Positions 17,668 to 30,242 of a stretch of 64,000 nt of DNA are shown piece after piece; position 1 is the stretch's first letter; the number at the start of each line of letters is the position of its first letter. The notes beneath the pieces were generated by a model. That model had not been told where the DNA came from. It was given only the letters and a program-made list of their open reading frames with translations, and did no database searches. Source of the DNA: Pontederia crassipes (lineage: Eukaryota; Streptophyta; Magnoliopsida; Commelinales; Pontederiaceae); the NCBI GenBank assembly GCA_030549335.1, contig CM060183.1, positions 32,982,768-33,046,767 on the forward strand, read 5' to 3'. The position numbers and the translations under genes are program-made.

Positions 17668-17680
17668 AGGTATCAGAGCC
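17668..17680 (+). other. Primer-binding site, TR-GAG copy 1
   Basis: AGGTATCAGAGCC lies two bases after the LTR end. It matches TGGTATCAGAGC, complementary to initiator tRNA-Met, except at the first base. Copy 2 has the same site at 22531-22543. Confidence 0.8.
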
Positions 17681-17919
17681 TAACGAGAGACACTTCTTAG
17701 CTGTCTCTAACAGAATAGAGTCCATGTGCACACGTCATGAGCAACCACCGCGCCATCAACAAAGAGTCAAGTAAGTTTCTGAACCATAATTAACTTAGAT
17801 AGCTTACCAATGCAATATGAAATATGGAGTCTTACGAGGCTATGAATAGAGTAAGGGATGACATAGATCCTTAGATGATGGAAATAGAATTACTTCATTG
17901 AAAGTATAAGGCAACGCCT

Positions 17920-18001
17920 AAGGAGGTTATTTTGAAAGGAATAACCCAAGTTCTAAGGAGGTTATTCTAAGATAGAATAACCAAAATCCTAAGGAGGTTA
18001 T
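17920..18001 (+). repeat. Three copies of a PPT-like motif in the TR-GAG leader
   Basis: aaggaggttatt occurs at 17920-17931, 17955-17966 and 17991-18001 (last base changed). The same motif sits directly before the 3' LTR at 19468-19480. The leader of copy 2 repeats the pattern near 22783-22864. Confidence 0.8.
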
Positions 18002-18050
18002 CCCCATATGATATGGTGTGATGATAGAATAAGTTGTGGATAGAACACTC

Positions 18051-19265
18051 ATGACAATTTATGTTTTGTGGATACAGATGGAATCAAGGATGAGCTTTTC
18101 GCACAACATCCCACGAGCTCCCCGAAGTGGATCTCAGTGGGCCAATCAGCAGGCCCAAGGTCCTCAAGTCAATGAGCGGCAAGTCCTAAGTCCGAGAACG
18201 AATAGACATAATGTACAAGGCCTTTTCATGAATGGAGTACAGGCCAATGTGCAACAGGAGGAGCAGTTAAGACAAGGATTGCCACCTCATGAATCTCACT
18301 CAGCCCACACTGAGCACTATCAGCCTAGGAGCTTCGACCTATCATCTCACCATAATCGAAGGGATACAATAGAAAGATTTTTCAAGTTGCAACCCCCTCA
18401 ATTTGATGGGAAGGGCGACTTTGAGGATGCGGAGAGCTGGATTGAGGAGATTGAGCAGATCTTCCTCGAAATGGATTGCGGTGAGGACCGCAAACTGCTC
18501 TACGCCAATCGTAAGCTGAAGGATGAAGCCAGAGAATGGTGGAAGGCCGCTAAGCTGACAACGTTCTCAGGACAGGATAATGTCACCTGGGAGGACTTCA
18601 AGAAGGCCTTCAGAAATAGATTCATCCCTGCCTACGAGAGGGGTAGAAAGCAGAAGGAGTACCTAACACTCCAGCAGGGATCGATGACCATCAAGCAATA
18701 TCTGACAAAATTCTTGAACTTGGAGAAGTACTCAACATTGCAGCAATCAGAACTAGATCGAGTGAAGCGTTGGGTGGATGGCCTTAAGCCCAGTCTTCGA
18801 GAAAGAGTGAAAGGAGGAAACTGTCAGACCCTCCAATTTGCTGAAGAGTTTGCCGTCTATTTAGAAGATGGAGATAAAGCATGTGACAAACAACATAATC
18901 AAGCATCTGCTGACCAATATAGAAACCGACAAGGAAAGAGATATAGATATCCCGACAAGAAAGACCAACGTAACGATCGTCGGGAAGATAATCAAGGCAA
19001 AAGAGGGAATGATTTGGAGTCCAATGAACAGAAAAAGGAAAGACTACCTTGTTCCTACTGTCAAAAATATCATGTGGGAGAATGTTATCGCAAAACAGGA
19101 GCATGCCTCAATTGTGGAAAGCAAGGGCATTTCGCTCGTAATTGTTTGGAACCAAAAAGGAATGAACAAGATCGAGGAAGGAATGAAGGATCGGGTGCAC
19201 TACTACCAAAACGTGTGTACAACATCGAAATGGATACTGAGCATCGCGTAGACGAGGAAGATTAA
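18051..19265 (+). CDS. Gag protein of TR-GAG element, copy 1
   Basis: A 404-residue Gag from the ATG at 18051; a start at 18078 (MESRMSFS) is also possible. The N-terminal 100 residues are polar and Gln-rich. A Retrotrans_gag-type capsid region spans about residues 100-245 and includes ESWIEEIEQIF, AREWWKA, WEDFKKAFRNRF and the LTLQQGSMTI segment. A basic stretch leads to two zinc knuckles. The first is degenerate (CSYCQKYHVGEC, from residue 334); the second is canonical CX2CX4HX4C (CLNCGKQGHFARNC, 352-365). The frame ends 215 bases before the next LTR with no pol. Gag of this type packages element RNA, and partners presumably supply the enzymes. The frame is fully open, which suggests recent activity or selection for Gag. 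Confidence 0.85.
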   Translation: MTIYVLWIQMESRMSFSHNIPRAPRSGSQWANQQAQGPQVNERQVLSPRTNRHNVQGLFMNGVQANVQQEEQLRQGLPPHESHSAHTEHYQPRSFDLSSHHNRRDTIERFFKLQPPQFDGKGDFEDAESWIEEIEQIFLEMDCGEDRKLLYANRKLKDEAREWWKAAKLTTFSGQDNVTWEDFKKAFRNRFIPAYERGRKQKEYLTLQQGSMTIKQYLTKFLNLEKYSTLQQSELDRVKRWVDGLKPSLRERVKGGNCQTLQFAEEFAVYLEDGDKACDKQHNQASADQYRNRQGKRYRYPDKKDQRNDRREDNQGKRGNDLESNEQKKERLPCSYCQKYHVGECYRKTGACLNCGKQGHFARNCLEPKRNEQDRGRNEGSGALLPKRVYNIEMDTEHRVDEED

Positions 19266-19467
19266 GGCACCATTATAGAATGAGTGATAAACACCAGGAA
19301 TAGAGAATAAAACAATTATAGAATAATTAGTCTTTTCATTTGGATAGATTAGAAAAAAAATGCAAGTACATTGATAGTGAATATGGATATTCTTTTAATA
19401 GGCTTATTGATCGTATGTTGGATTGGTCAAATTCTCTTTCGCAAAATTCGAGGACGAATTTATTTTT

Positions 19468-19480
19468 AAGGAGGTTATTA
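19468..19480 (+). other. Polypurine-tract-like site before LTR 2
   Basis: aaggaggttatta directly abuts the TGTAACACC start of LTR 2. The equivalent for copy 2 is at 24331-24343. The position fits a plus-strand primer, though the tract is only partly purine. Confidence 0.5.
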
Positions 19481-22400
19481 TGTAACACCCCACGATTTTA
19501 TCAAGGGTAATATAGTAATTTTATAATTTAATTAGAGTGTTTGATGGATTGAAGAAAAATTTAAATCCCATTTAGAGTGGAAATCATAATTAGATTGAGA
19601 TTAGGAATTTTAATTTGATTTGAGATCTAAAAGATATATTAATGGATATAGGATTTCCACGTAGGATAGGATTGAGAATTTTATGGCTTAAAATATTTTA
19701 GTCATTAAAATAATATTTATTATTTTAATTTGAAAATTAGATGATAAAATATTATAAAATTAAATAATTCCGAAAATAAAGGAAAATTGGAAGGATAATA
19801 CTATTTAATGAATTTCGGAATTTATTTAATGAAAATAAATCTGAATTAGTTAAATGGATTAATTAAGAGATTAAATTGAAGTTGGATTACAAAAGATAGT
19901 TAGAGTTTAATGGAGAATTATAAATCTTATAAATAAAGAGATAGGGCCGGCTAAACTCGAAAAAAGGAAGCGAGAGAAATTATTTCGGTGCGCGGCGTTC
20001 TTCGGTGACGGACGCAACTTTTCCAACGGCGAAGGCAGGGATTCACATAGGTACGTATTGTGACGTCGTTCTACGGTGTAATCTGGTTTGTATAGTTTTA
20101 TTACCGTCGCAAAAATTATTTTGCTTTACTGCCGTAAGGGATTAGGAGAAGGTTAAAGCCGCAAAAAAATAAAAGGAAATTGAGAGAGAATTAAGGGAGT
20201 AAAAATCAAAAGAGAGAGAAAAGGGGAGGAAGTCAAGGGACGTAAGATGAAGGAGAAATTCAAAGTTGTTGGCCAAAAACAAATTGGCCGTAACATGATT
20301 GGAGAGGGAGAAGAAGTGAGGGCGTAAGAGATTGAGAGAAGAAATAGAAAAAAAAACAAGAAAGAAGGAGGTTACGCCCGCAAAGAGGTAGAGAGAGAAA
20401 ATAGTAAAAATAAAAAAAAAGATTGAGAGAGATGATAGAGAGAGGTGGAAAAGAGGGCGTAACAAAATTGGATAGAAAAAAAAGGGGGCCGTAATAGATA
20501 TGCAGAGAGGCAAAAACAATCTCAGTCGTAATAGGAGAGAGAAATAGGAAAAACAAATAAGAGAAAAAAAAGGGGATGTGATGTTTGGCGGCCAAAATAG
20601 CCGACTGTGAATGAAAAAAAAAAGAAAGAGACGAGGCCAAGAAAGAAAACGTGAGGTCAAGCAGAATGTAAACATTTACTAGATATTTTATTCTTCTTTC
20701 ATTTATGACTTTTTATTTTATATAATTCATTTATTAAAATTTTCGGATAGGAAAAAAATATAATATATAGAAGAAAAGAAAATATTAGTCAAAATTCGAT
20801 ATTGGTGCAACCAATTGATGATCGGAAATAGAGTTAATTTTTCAACCAACTTGAGGTACGTAGGGGATCCTCATGGCGTCGATTTTCCGCGACATGGACC
20901 CCAGAACTATTCTTCGTTATACATAAATTATATATTATTTTGCATCGATTGAATATTGAATGACATAGATATGACCTCCGAAAATTATGTTGGAAACACA
21001 ATTTTTGATGGTGACAAAATTCGGTAAGGATTCTGTCTGACATGGGTTGGATTCCATTTAGCACGATCCGGATAATGATCAACGCGTATTAGGTTCTGAA
21101 ATAGAAAACATATTTTTATGAATTGATTTATAGTTTATTGGATTGTTAAGATCGTTAATCATTGTCGATCATTTGATTAACATCTCTGATTTTATTATGA
21201 TCATATTGTCATCATATTGATTATTATTGGCATTACACACAATCATGATATTGATTATGATATTGATCCATTGACCTCATTATTGGTTGATCCTGATCAA
21301 ATTGTCATCGTATCCAATTTACTGTCATCCTATCTGATCATATTATTAATTAATAGTGATTTTCTAATTGGATCATGATTAACCTAAGATAATTGTTAAA
21401 GATATACATCTTAGGTAATTGAGATAAAAGTTGAAAATGTATTGAGCCCATGTCTACTGTTTGCCACTGGACTGATTGGGCCTTCGGGCTAATTGCGCCT
21501 ACGGGCTGATAGGGCTTTCGGGCTAACTGCGCCTACGGGCTGATGGGGCCTTCGGGCTAATTGCGCCTTCGGGTTGATAGGGCCTTCGGGCTAATATTGC
21601 GCCTTCGGGTTGATAGGGCCTTCGGGCTAACTACGCCTTCGGGCTGATAGGGCCTTCGGGCTAACTGTTTCGGCGTGATCCTTCGTCCCCCATCATACCC
21701 AAACTTATTGATTGAAGTGGCATGGTGTCCCCTAATAATAATAGAAAGCTCTCTTATTGCGCCCGAAAGGGTTGATCATAACTCCAAAGATGGAATTGAT
21801 AATTGAATTGATGATCGAATTGTTAATTGAATTGCACCCTAGTGGCTGATGGACAATTGATTTCGTCCTAGTGGTTGATAGACTATCGATTTCACACTTA
21901 TGGCTGATGAAAAAATTAAATTGCACCTTTAAGGCTGATGGATAGTAAATTATGGTCTTTGTGCCTGATAGATGAATTGATAAATTATTAATAGAATTGA
22001 ATTAATAATTGTTATTGTGGCCTTCATCGACTTTTGGCCAATTGAACATTGATCAATTGTTAATTATTAATTGAATTATTTATTATTGAATTGTAGTCTT
22101 CATTGACCTCTGATCAATTATATATTGTTATGAATAATTATTTATTGATAGTATTGATGTTGATATTGACCATGGTTCATATAAATATTATGGGTGACCC
22201 TACGTACTGAGTTATCTCATTGGGCTTTGCCCCTGTATTTGGATCCATACAGGTGATGGTGATGGCGATGGTGAGATGGTTGGTGACTCCTCTGACGGGT
22301 GACATGCACATGGATATAGGGTCCATTACTGTATAGACGTGGGCCCTAACCCGCAAGTTATTAGATATGGTATAATAGCTTTCGCATATTGTAATAGAAT

Positions 22401-22529
22401 GTTGTAAATTAGTCTTCCGCTTATGTAAGTCAGTTCGTTGACTGGTCAAAGTCAAGGTATAGAATTGAGTGACGTTGTCGAGATAGCCTTCTGGGCAGGC
22501 AAAAGAAAAAAAAATCTCGGGGCGTTACA
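19481..22529 (+). repeat. LTR 2 of the TR-GAG array, full length
   Basis: This is the complete 3049-base LTR, TGTAACACC to GGCGTTACA, shared as 3' LTR of unit 1 and 5' LTR of unit 2. It contains a TATA box (19928-19935), a purine-rich region around 20160-20640, and a minisatellite at 21476-21670. Long antisense open frames over the purine-rich part are compositional. Confidence 0.9.
21476..21670 (+). repeat. Minisatellite with ggccttcgggctaa units inside LTR 2
   Basis: The units alternate ggccttcgggctaa and tgcgcctacgggctgata, with a period of about 30-34 bases. The same block occurs in LTR 3 at about 26337-26530. A shortened block lies in LTR 1 at 16733-16803. Confidence 0.85.
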
Positions 22530-22913
22530 AAGGTATCAGAGCCTAACGAGAGACACTTCTTAGCTGTCTCTAACAGAATAGAGTCCATGTGCACACGTCA
22601 TGAGCAACCACCGCGCCATCAACAAAGAGTCAAGTAAGTTTCTGAACCATGATTAACTTAGATAGCTTACCAATGCAATATGAAATATGGAGTCTTACGA
22701 GGCTATGAATAGAGTAAGGGATGACATAGATCCTTAGATGATGGAAATAGAATTACTTCATTGAAAGTATAAGGCAACGCCTAAGGAGGTTATTTTGAAA
22801 GGAATAACCCAAGTTCTAAGGAGGTTATTCTAAGATAGAATAACCAAAATCCTAAGGAGGTTATCCCCATATGATATGGTGTGATGATAGAATAAGTTGT
22901 GGATAGAACACTC

Positions 22914-24128
22914 ATGGCAATTTATGTTTTGTGGATACAGATGGAATCAAGGATGAGCTTTTCGCACAACATCCCACGAGCTCCCCGAAGTGGATCTCAG
23001 TGGGCCAATCAGCAGGCCCAAGGTCCTCAAGTCAATGAGCGGCAAGTCCTAAGTCCGAGAACGAATAGACATAATGTACAAGGCCTTTTCATGAATGGAG
23101 TACAGGCCAATGTGCAACAGGAGGAGCAGTTAAGACAAGGATTGCCACCTCATGAATCTCACTCAGCCCACACTGAGCACTATCAGCCTAGGAGCTTCGA
23201 CCTATCATCTCACCATAATCGAAGGGATACAATAGAAAGATTTTTCAAGTTGCAACCCCCTCAATTTGATGGGAAGGGCGACTTTGAGGATGCGGAGAGC
23301 TGGATTGAGGAGATTGAGCAGATCTTCCTCGAAATGGATTGCGGTGAGGACCGCAAACTGCTCTACGCCAATCGTAAGCTGAAGGATGAAGCCAGAGAAT
23401 GGTGGAAGGCCGCTAAGCTGACAACGTTCTCAGGACAGGATAATGTCACCTGGGAGGACTTCAAGAAGGCCTTCAGAAATAGATTCATCCCTGCCTACGA
23501 GAGGGGTAGAAAGCAGAAGGAGTACCTAACACTCCAGCAGGGATCGATGACCATCAAGCAATATCTGACAAAATTCTTGAACTTGGAGAAGTACTCAACA
23601 TTGCAGCAATCAGAACTAGATCGAGTGAAGCGTTGGGTGGATGGCCTTAAGCCCAGTCTTCGAGAAAGAGTGAAAGGAGGAAACTGTCAGACCCTCCAAT
23701 TTGCTGAAGAGTTTGCCGTCTATTTAGAAGATGGAGATAAAGCATGTGACAAACAACATAATCAAGCATCTGCTGACCAATATAGAAACCGACAAGGAAA
23801 GAGATATAGATATCCCGACAAGAAAGACCAACGTAACGATCGTCGGGAAGATAATCAAGGCAAAAGAGGGAATGATTTGGAGTCCAATGAACAGAAAAAG
23901 GAAAGACTACCTTGTTCCTACTGTCAAAAATATCATGTGGGAGAATGTTATCGCAAAACAGGAGCATGCCTCAATTGTGGAAAGCAAGGGCATTTCGCTC
24001 GTAATTGTTTGGAACCAAAAAGGAATGAACAAGATCGAGGAAGGAATGAAGGATCGGGTGCACTACTACCAAAACGTGTGTACAACATCGAAATGGATAC
24101 TGAGCATCGCGTAGACGAGGAAGATTAA
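22914..24128 (+). CDS. Gag protein of TR-GAG element, copy 2
   Basis: A second 404-residue Gag that differs from copy 1 at a single residue (Ala for Thr at position 2 after the ATG at 22914). Domains and zinc knuckles are the same. The primer site is at 22531-22543 and the polypurine-like tract at 24331-24343. The near identity of the 1814-base interiors means a very recent duplication or conversion, or an assembly effect. Confidence 0.85.
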   Translation: MAIYVLWIQMESRMSFSHNIPRAPRSGSQWANQQAQGPQVNERQVLSPRTNRHNVQGLFMNGVQANVQQEEQLRQGLPPHESHSAHTEHYQPRSFDLSSHHNRRDTIERFFKLQPPQFDGKGDFEDAESWIEEIEQIFLEMDCGEDRKLLYANRKLKDEAREWWKAAKLTTFSGQDNVTWEDFKKAFRNRFIPAYERGRKQKEYLTLQQGSMTIKQYLTKFLNLEKYSTLQQSELDRVKRWVDGLKPSLRERVKGGNCQTLQFAEEFAVYLEDGDKACDKQHNQASADQYRNRQGKRYRYPDKKDQRNDRREDNQGKRGNDLESNEQKKERLPCSYCQKYHVGECYRKTGACLNCGKQGHFARNCLEPKRNEQDRGRNEGSGALLPKRVYNIEMDTEHRVDEED

Positions 24129-24343
24129 GGCACCATTATAGAATGAGTGATAAACACCAGGAATAGAGAATAAAACAATTATAGAATAATTAGTCTTTTC
24201 ATTTGGATAGATTAGAAAAAAAATGCAAGTACATTGATAGTGAATATGGATATTCTTTTAATAGGCTTATTGATCGTATGTTGGATTGGTCAAATTCTCT
24301 TTCGCAAAATTCGAGGACGAATTTATTTTTAAGGAGGTTATTA

Positions 24344-27192
24344 TGTAACACCCCACGATTTTATCAAGGGTAATATAGTAATTTTATAATTTAATTAGAG
24401 TGTTTGATGGATTGAAGAAAAATTTAAATCCCATTTAGAGTGGAAATCATAATTAGATTGAGATTAGGAATTTTAATTTGATTTGAGATCTAAAAGATAT
24501 ATTAATGGATATAGGATTTCCACGTAGGATAGGATTGAGAATTTTATGGCTTAAAATATTTTAGTCATTAAAATAATATTTATTATTTTAATTTGAAAAT
24601 TAGATGATAAAATATTATAAAATTAAATAATTCCGAAAATAAAGGAAAATTGGAAGGATAATACTATTTAATGAATTTCGGAATTTATTTAATGAAAATA
24701 AATCTGAATTAGTTAAATGGATTAATTAAGAGATTAAATTGAAGTTGGATTACAAAAGATAGTTAGAGTTTAATGGAGAATTATAAATCTTATAAATAAA
24801 GAGATAGGGCCGGCTAAACTCGAAAAAAGGAAGCGAGAGAAATTATTTCGGTGCGCGGCGTTCTTCGGTGACGGACGCAACTTTTCCAACGGCGAAGGCA
24901 GGGATTCACATAGGTACGTATTGTGACATCGTTCTACGGTGTAATCTGGTTTGTATAGTTTTATTACCGTCGCAAAAATTATTTTGCTTTACTGCCGTAA
25001 GGGATTAGGAGAAGGTTAAAGCCGCAAAAAAATAAAAGGAAATTGAGAGAGAATTAAGGGAGTAAAAATCAAAAGAGAGAGAAAAGGGGAGGAAGTCAAG
25101 GGACGTAAGATGAAGGAGAAATTCAAAGTTGTTGGCCAAAAACAAATTGGCCGTAACATGATTGGAGAGGGAGAAGAAGTGATGGCGTAAGAGATTGAGA
25201 GAAGAAATAGAAAAAAAAAACAAGAAAGAAGGAGGTTACGCCCGCAAAGAGGTAGAGAGAGAAAATAGTAAAAATAAAAAAAAAGATTGAGAGAGATGAT
25301 AGAGAGAGGTGGAAAAGAGGGCGTAACAAAATTGGATAGAAAAAAAGGGGGCCGTAATAGATATGCAGAGAGGCAAAAACAATCTCAGTCGTAATAGGAG
25401 AGAGAAATAGGAAAAACAAATAAGAGAAAAAAAAGGGGATGTGATGTTTGGCGGCCAAAATAGCCGACTGTGAATGAAAAAAAAAAGAAAGAGACGAGGC
25501 CAAGAAAGAAAACGTGAGGTCAAGCAGAATGTAAACATTTACTAGATATTTTATTTTTCTTTCATTTATGACTTTTTATTTTATATAATTCATTTATTAA
25601 AATTTTCGGATAGGAAAAAAATATAATATATAGAAGAAAAGAAAATATTAGTCAAAATTCGATATTGGTGCAACCAATTGATGATCGGAAATAGAGTTAA
25701 TTTTTCAACCAACTTGAGGTACGTAGGGGATCCTCATGGCGTCGATTTTCCGCGACATGGACCCCAGAACTATTCTTCGTTATACATAAATTATATATTA
25801 TTTTGCATCGATTGAATATTGAATGACATAGATATGACCTCCGAAAATTATGTTGGAAACACAATTTTTGATGGTGACAAAATTCGGTAAGGATTCTGTC
25901 TGACATGGGTTGGATTCCATTTAGCACGATCCGGGTAATGATCAACGCGTATTAGGTTCTGAAATAGAAAACATATTTTTATGAATTGATTTATAGTTTA
26001 TTGGATTGTTAAGATCGTTAATCATTGTCGATCATTTGATTAACATCTCTGATTTTATTATGATCATATTGTCATCATATTGATTATTATTGGCATTACA
26101 CACAATCATGATATTGATTATGATATTGATCCATTGACCTCATTATTGGTTGATCCTGATCAAATTGTCATCGTATCCAATTTACTGTCATCCTATCTGA
26201 TCATATTATTAATTAATAGTGATTTTCTAATTGGATCATGATTAACCTAAGATAATTGTTAAAGATAGACATCTTAGATAATTGAGATAAAAGTTGAAAA
26301 TGTATTGGGCTCATGTCTACTGTTTGCCACTGGGACTGATTGGGCCTTCGGGCTAATTGCGCCTACGGGCTGATAGGGCTTTCGGGCTAACTGCGCCTAC
26401 GGGCTGATGGGGCCTTCGGGCTAATTGCGCCTTCGGGTTGATAGGGCCTTCGGGCTAATATTGCGCCTTCGGGTTGATAGGGCCTTCGGGCTAACTACGC
26501 CTTCGGGCTGATAGGGCCTTCGGGCTAACTGTTTCGGCGTGATCCTTCGTCCCCCATCATACCCAAACTTATTGATTGAAGTGGCATGGTGTCCCCTAAT
26601 AATAATAGAAAGCTCTCTTATTGCGCCCGAAAGGGTTGATCATAACTCCAAAGATGGAATTGATAATTGAATTGATGATCAAATTGTTAATTGAATTGCA
26701 CCCTAGTGGCTGATGGACAATTGATTTCGTCCTAGTGGTTGATAGACTATCGATTTCACACTTATGGCTGATGAAAAAATTAAATTGCACCTTTAAGGCT
26801 GATGGATAGTAAATTATGGTCTTTGTGCCTGATAGATGAATTGATAAATTATTAATAGAATTGAATTAATAATTGTTATTGTGGCCTTCATCGACTTTTG
26901 GCCAATTGAACATTGATCAATTGTTAATTATTAATTGAATTATTTATTATTGAATTGTAGTCTTCATTGACCTCTGATCAATTATATATTGTTATGAATA
27001 ATTATTTATTGATAGTATTGATATTGATATTGACCATGGTTCATATAAATATTATGGGTGACCCTACGTACTGAGTTATCTCATTGGGCTTTGCCCCTGT
27101 ATTTGGATCCATACAAGTGATGGTGATGGCGATGGTGAGATGGTTGGTGACTCGTCTGACGGGTGACATGCACATGGATATAGGGTCCATGA
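24344..27192 (+). repeat. LTR 3 of the TR-GAG array, 3' end missing
   Basis: It aligns with LTR 2 from its start to about 27190 (tagggtccat), where the match stops. About 206 bases of the LTR end are lost. The junction runs into unrelated retrotransposon sequence, so the right target duplication of the array cannot be checked. Confidence 0.85.
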
Positions 27193-30100
27193 CTGAACTC
27201 CTCCAAGCTTAAAGTCTTGCTTGTCGTCAAGCAAAAATTCAAAATGAAGCTCAAGAACAAAGGTTCCATCATAGCTTCCATATTGTCAACTGACTAATTT
27301 TCTCACACAGTTCTTCTACGCACCTACTACTTAGCATTTCATTATTTTTCATGCACTTAGCTTCATAGAAGTTCTGAATGCTACACATATTTAAACAATT
27401 TCATATTCAACCTTGTAAAAAAAATAATAAATAATCTGTCAAATAATAACATTAATATTGAACACGTAAGTACTAATTGAGCTTAAAACTTTCTTTTTTT
27501 TTCTTTTTTTATTTTCAATCATTTTAAAAATTTTAATCTTCAAATAAGATTGCACAAGGATGTCCATGTAACAGACTTTGGACTGATGACTCCCAGACCA
27601 GATGGCCTTAGGGCAACAAGTGATAAGGCACCCCTCGAGTTTACTTGCCCGAACAATCAAGGTTCTGAATGAAGAGTTCGAATTTGGTCATGATTCAATA
27701 CTCCTGTGCTTCTCCATATTCCACAAGATGGTCATTGTAGCAGGTTTTCGGTCGATGGATTCCAGAGCAGTTGCCCTTGGGTCGTCAGGCATGAACTCCA
27801 TACGGATCTAATTATCCGAACACATCTTGATTCCGGATAACACTTTTGTACCTACACATAACTTTATTCAAACTTTTTTTATTGGGGTTCAACTAACCCT
27901 TCTTTTCTCTCTCTTTTTTTTATTTTTATAAGCTCAAAAAGTACTTAATATGGTCAATAAGAAGACTACTACTATCAATACTTAACAGAAATAAATAAAA
28001 AGGCATGAACATGATCTTGTAGTCTAGATATTCATAATTCTATTTAGCATAAGCACATAGTCCATAAGTTTGATACTAAAATAGAAGTGATAAGAAAGAA
28101 AAGCATTCAAATTTCATCAGTCAACGATATGTCTTTGAACTTTTACTAAAAAATAATTAAAATAATAAGACAAAAGTTAGTAAGATGATAGTAAAAATAA
28201 ATGCGTGCAATGGTATTTTTGGGAAAATTTTCACTTTTTCAATTTTTTTATAAATGCATACATAGGCAAATAAAAAAAATAAGGAAGAATGCAATGCATG
28301 GAATGCAAACTAACTCCCCCAAGCTTGAACTAGATACTGTCCTCAGTGTTAAGCCAATAAGGGAAAGAGATACAGACTCAATAAAAAAAAATAAAGAAAT
28401 GAAAAATAAAGAAAAGGAAAAAGACACAATCGGATTTACTATTTGTGTGGCGGCGAAGGTGGGTGGTAGCCGAAATGTCCTTGACGCATATGATACTCAT
28501 AAATGCGTGAATGCGTCTCCTGATCCTAGTGCTTACTCTTGCTCGAATGGTGGTAAACTCCTTGGTGTTGTAGAGTCTTGGCCGTGCTGCAAAAGTCTAG
28601 TGGGACTTCAATTGCACCCCATGATACATCCTGTCCGAGATCGTTGACATTATGTATGGATATGATAAGTTAGAATATGATCCGTTGGCCGAGGTGTGCT
28701 GTAATGTCATCAAGGGGCAGCATGTACGATTCACGTATGCAATGGAGGAGCACTAAGTCAAAGTATACGAAAATAATTTGCATGTCCGAATTTCTCTCCT
28801 TCCACAAAAAATAGTTAGATGACTCCAAGACTAAAAGACAAGAACTAATTAATTACATAAACCTGACAACTAACTAAAGTAATAACTATGAACTAATTAA
28901 AGACTTAACTAAACTAATTAAATTAAATTAAAAACTATCCACTTAATCTAAAACAGTAAAAAAAATTGGCTGTGACATAATTTTCAAATAATTTCTGCAA
29001 CAACCAAGTATCAGATAAAAAAGAATTAAATAACTAATTTTTTAATTATTAGTAAGATAATTAACATGAATAAATACAAATAATGACTCATAGTTTAAAC
29101 AATGTAAATAAGTTTAAAATTATTTTGTTGACAGTGGCTGAAATAATTTTTTTTCAAAAGTAGGTAATTACAATTCAAAAGATATAAGTGAAGTTAATAA
29201 TCAGAAAATAATACCGAAAGGCTTAATCAAATTGTCTCAATATTCCATAATGAAAGTGTCGAGAATTTAGAGGTATATCATGTCGTAACAATGTGGCATA
29301 AAAGATAATTTATTCGAAACTTTAAGGTACCAACAACTTCAAGAAAATTAACCAACCGTAATTAATCATTGGAGCGCCAAACATTGAGTATTTATTTTAT
29401 AGCCGAATAAGATCAAGAAGCCGACATGAAAGTCAACTAAATTCTAGGCATAATCAGGGAGAAAAATTAGGGTGATATCAGAAATTTGCAGAGAAAAATC
29501 ACAGATGGTGATAAGCAAAATAGTTAGGCACAAAAATCATGGAGAAATACAATAAGAAATCAGATTAGCGCCATATAAGAAAGACAATTCTAAAATTATT
29601 GGCACATTGTGTTTGGTAATAAATCGACGTGATATCATTCGTTTGATTCCTGTAATCTATCATCATTAAGTTAGGAAATTGCGGGGGTAAAGAGATAAGC
29701 GCTGCTAGGCGTAATCAGGAAAAATCAGGGTGATATTATGGAAATTTGCATGTGCCAACCTGATTATAGGTCACGAACTGAGAAGAAAATTGGCATTGGG
29801 TGATCTTCAGTTTTACGCCATGTATAGCATGACCGTAATTAAGGGGGCATTACCATAAATAGAACAACACTTGGATTGGATGCCAAAGAAGAGAAAAATC
29901 TGGCAATATGAGTGCAATACCCAGTAAAGAGAAAAAGAGTGATAATCATAACAAAATTTCGGCAGAAATAAAGAAATTACAGTGCAATAGCAGAAGATCA
30001 ATTGCGGGCGCAAATTGTGGACGCAATATCAGAAGATGGGCAATTAAGGTGCATTATCAAAAGAAGATGGCAACTTGCGGGCGCAAAATAAGAAGCAGAT

Positions 30101-30242
30101 CAATTGCGGGCGTCAGTTGTGGCCGCAATATCATAATAAGATGACCAATTGCGGGCGCTATCAGAAGAAAATCACGGTGATATCATGGAAAGAGAAAATG
30201 ATACCAATAATAAATAAACTAGGCGTAATCAATAACAAAACA
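27193..30242 (-). mobile_element. Decayed retrotransposon DNA, probably Tat/Athila-like 3' region
   Basis: On the minus strand, motifs of the type GAGGACAG ... AAGCTTGGGGGAGTT appear at about 28313-28350 and in weaker form at about 27196-27235. Such motifs are common before the 3' LTR of plant Tat/Athila elements. Direct repeats around taggcataatcaggga (29447) and taggcgtaatcagga (29705), and several gcgggcgc stretches at 30004-30160, look LTR-derived. No pol domain is recognisable and stops are frequent. Confidence 0.4.

Larger units (their letters stand above)
15562..27192 (+). mobile_element. Tandem TR-GAG array: LTR-gag-LTR-gag-LTR(truncated)
   Basis: Three LTRs begin TGTAACACCCCACG at 15562, 19481 and 24344. 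The first two end GGGGCGTTACA at 17666 and 22529. They separate two internal regions of exactly 1814 bases (17667-19480, 22530-24343). Each has a tRNA-Met primer site, a gag frame and a polypurine-like tract, but no protease, RT, RNase H or integrase. This gag-only structure with LTRs larger than the interior fits non-autonomous TR-GAG elements of Ty3/gypsy origin. The sharing of LTRs points to unequal recombination between copies or between LTRs. Confidence 0.85.

Noticed and set aside
18036..18050. Gag start at the GTG at 18036
   Set aside because: No reason to use a non-ATG start; ATGs at 18051 and 18078 are in frame and suit the family better.
28201..28647. 148-codon plus-strand frame
   Set aside because: Lys/Asn-rich N-terminal half, no recognised domain, and it overlaps an antisense retrotransposon 3' region motif.
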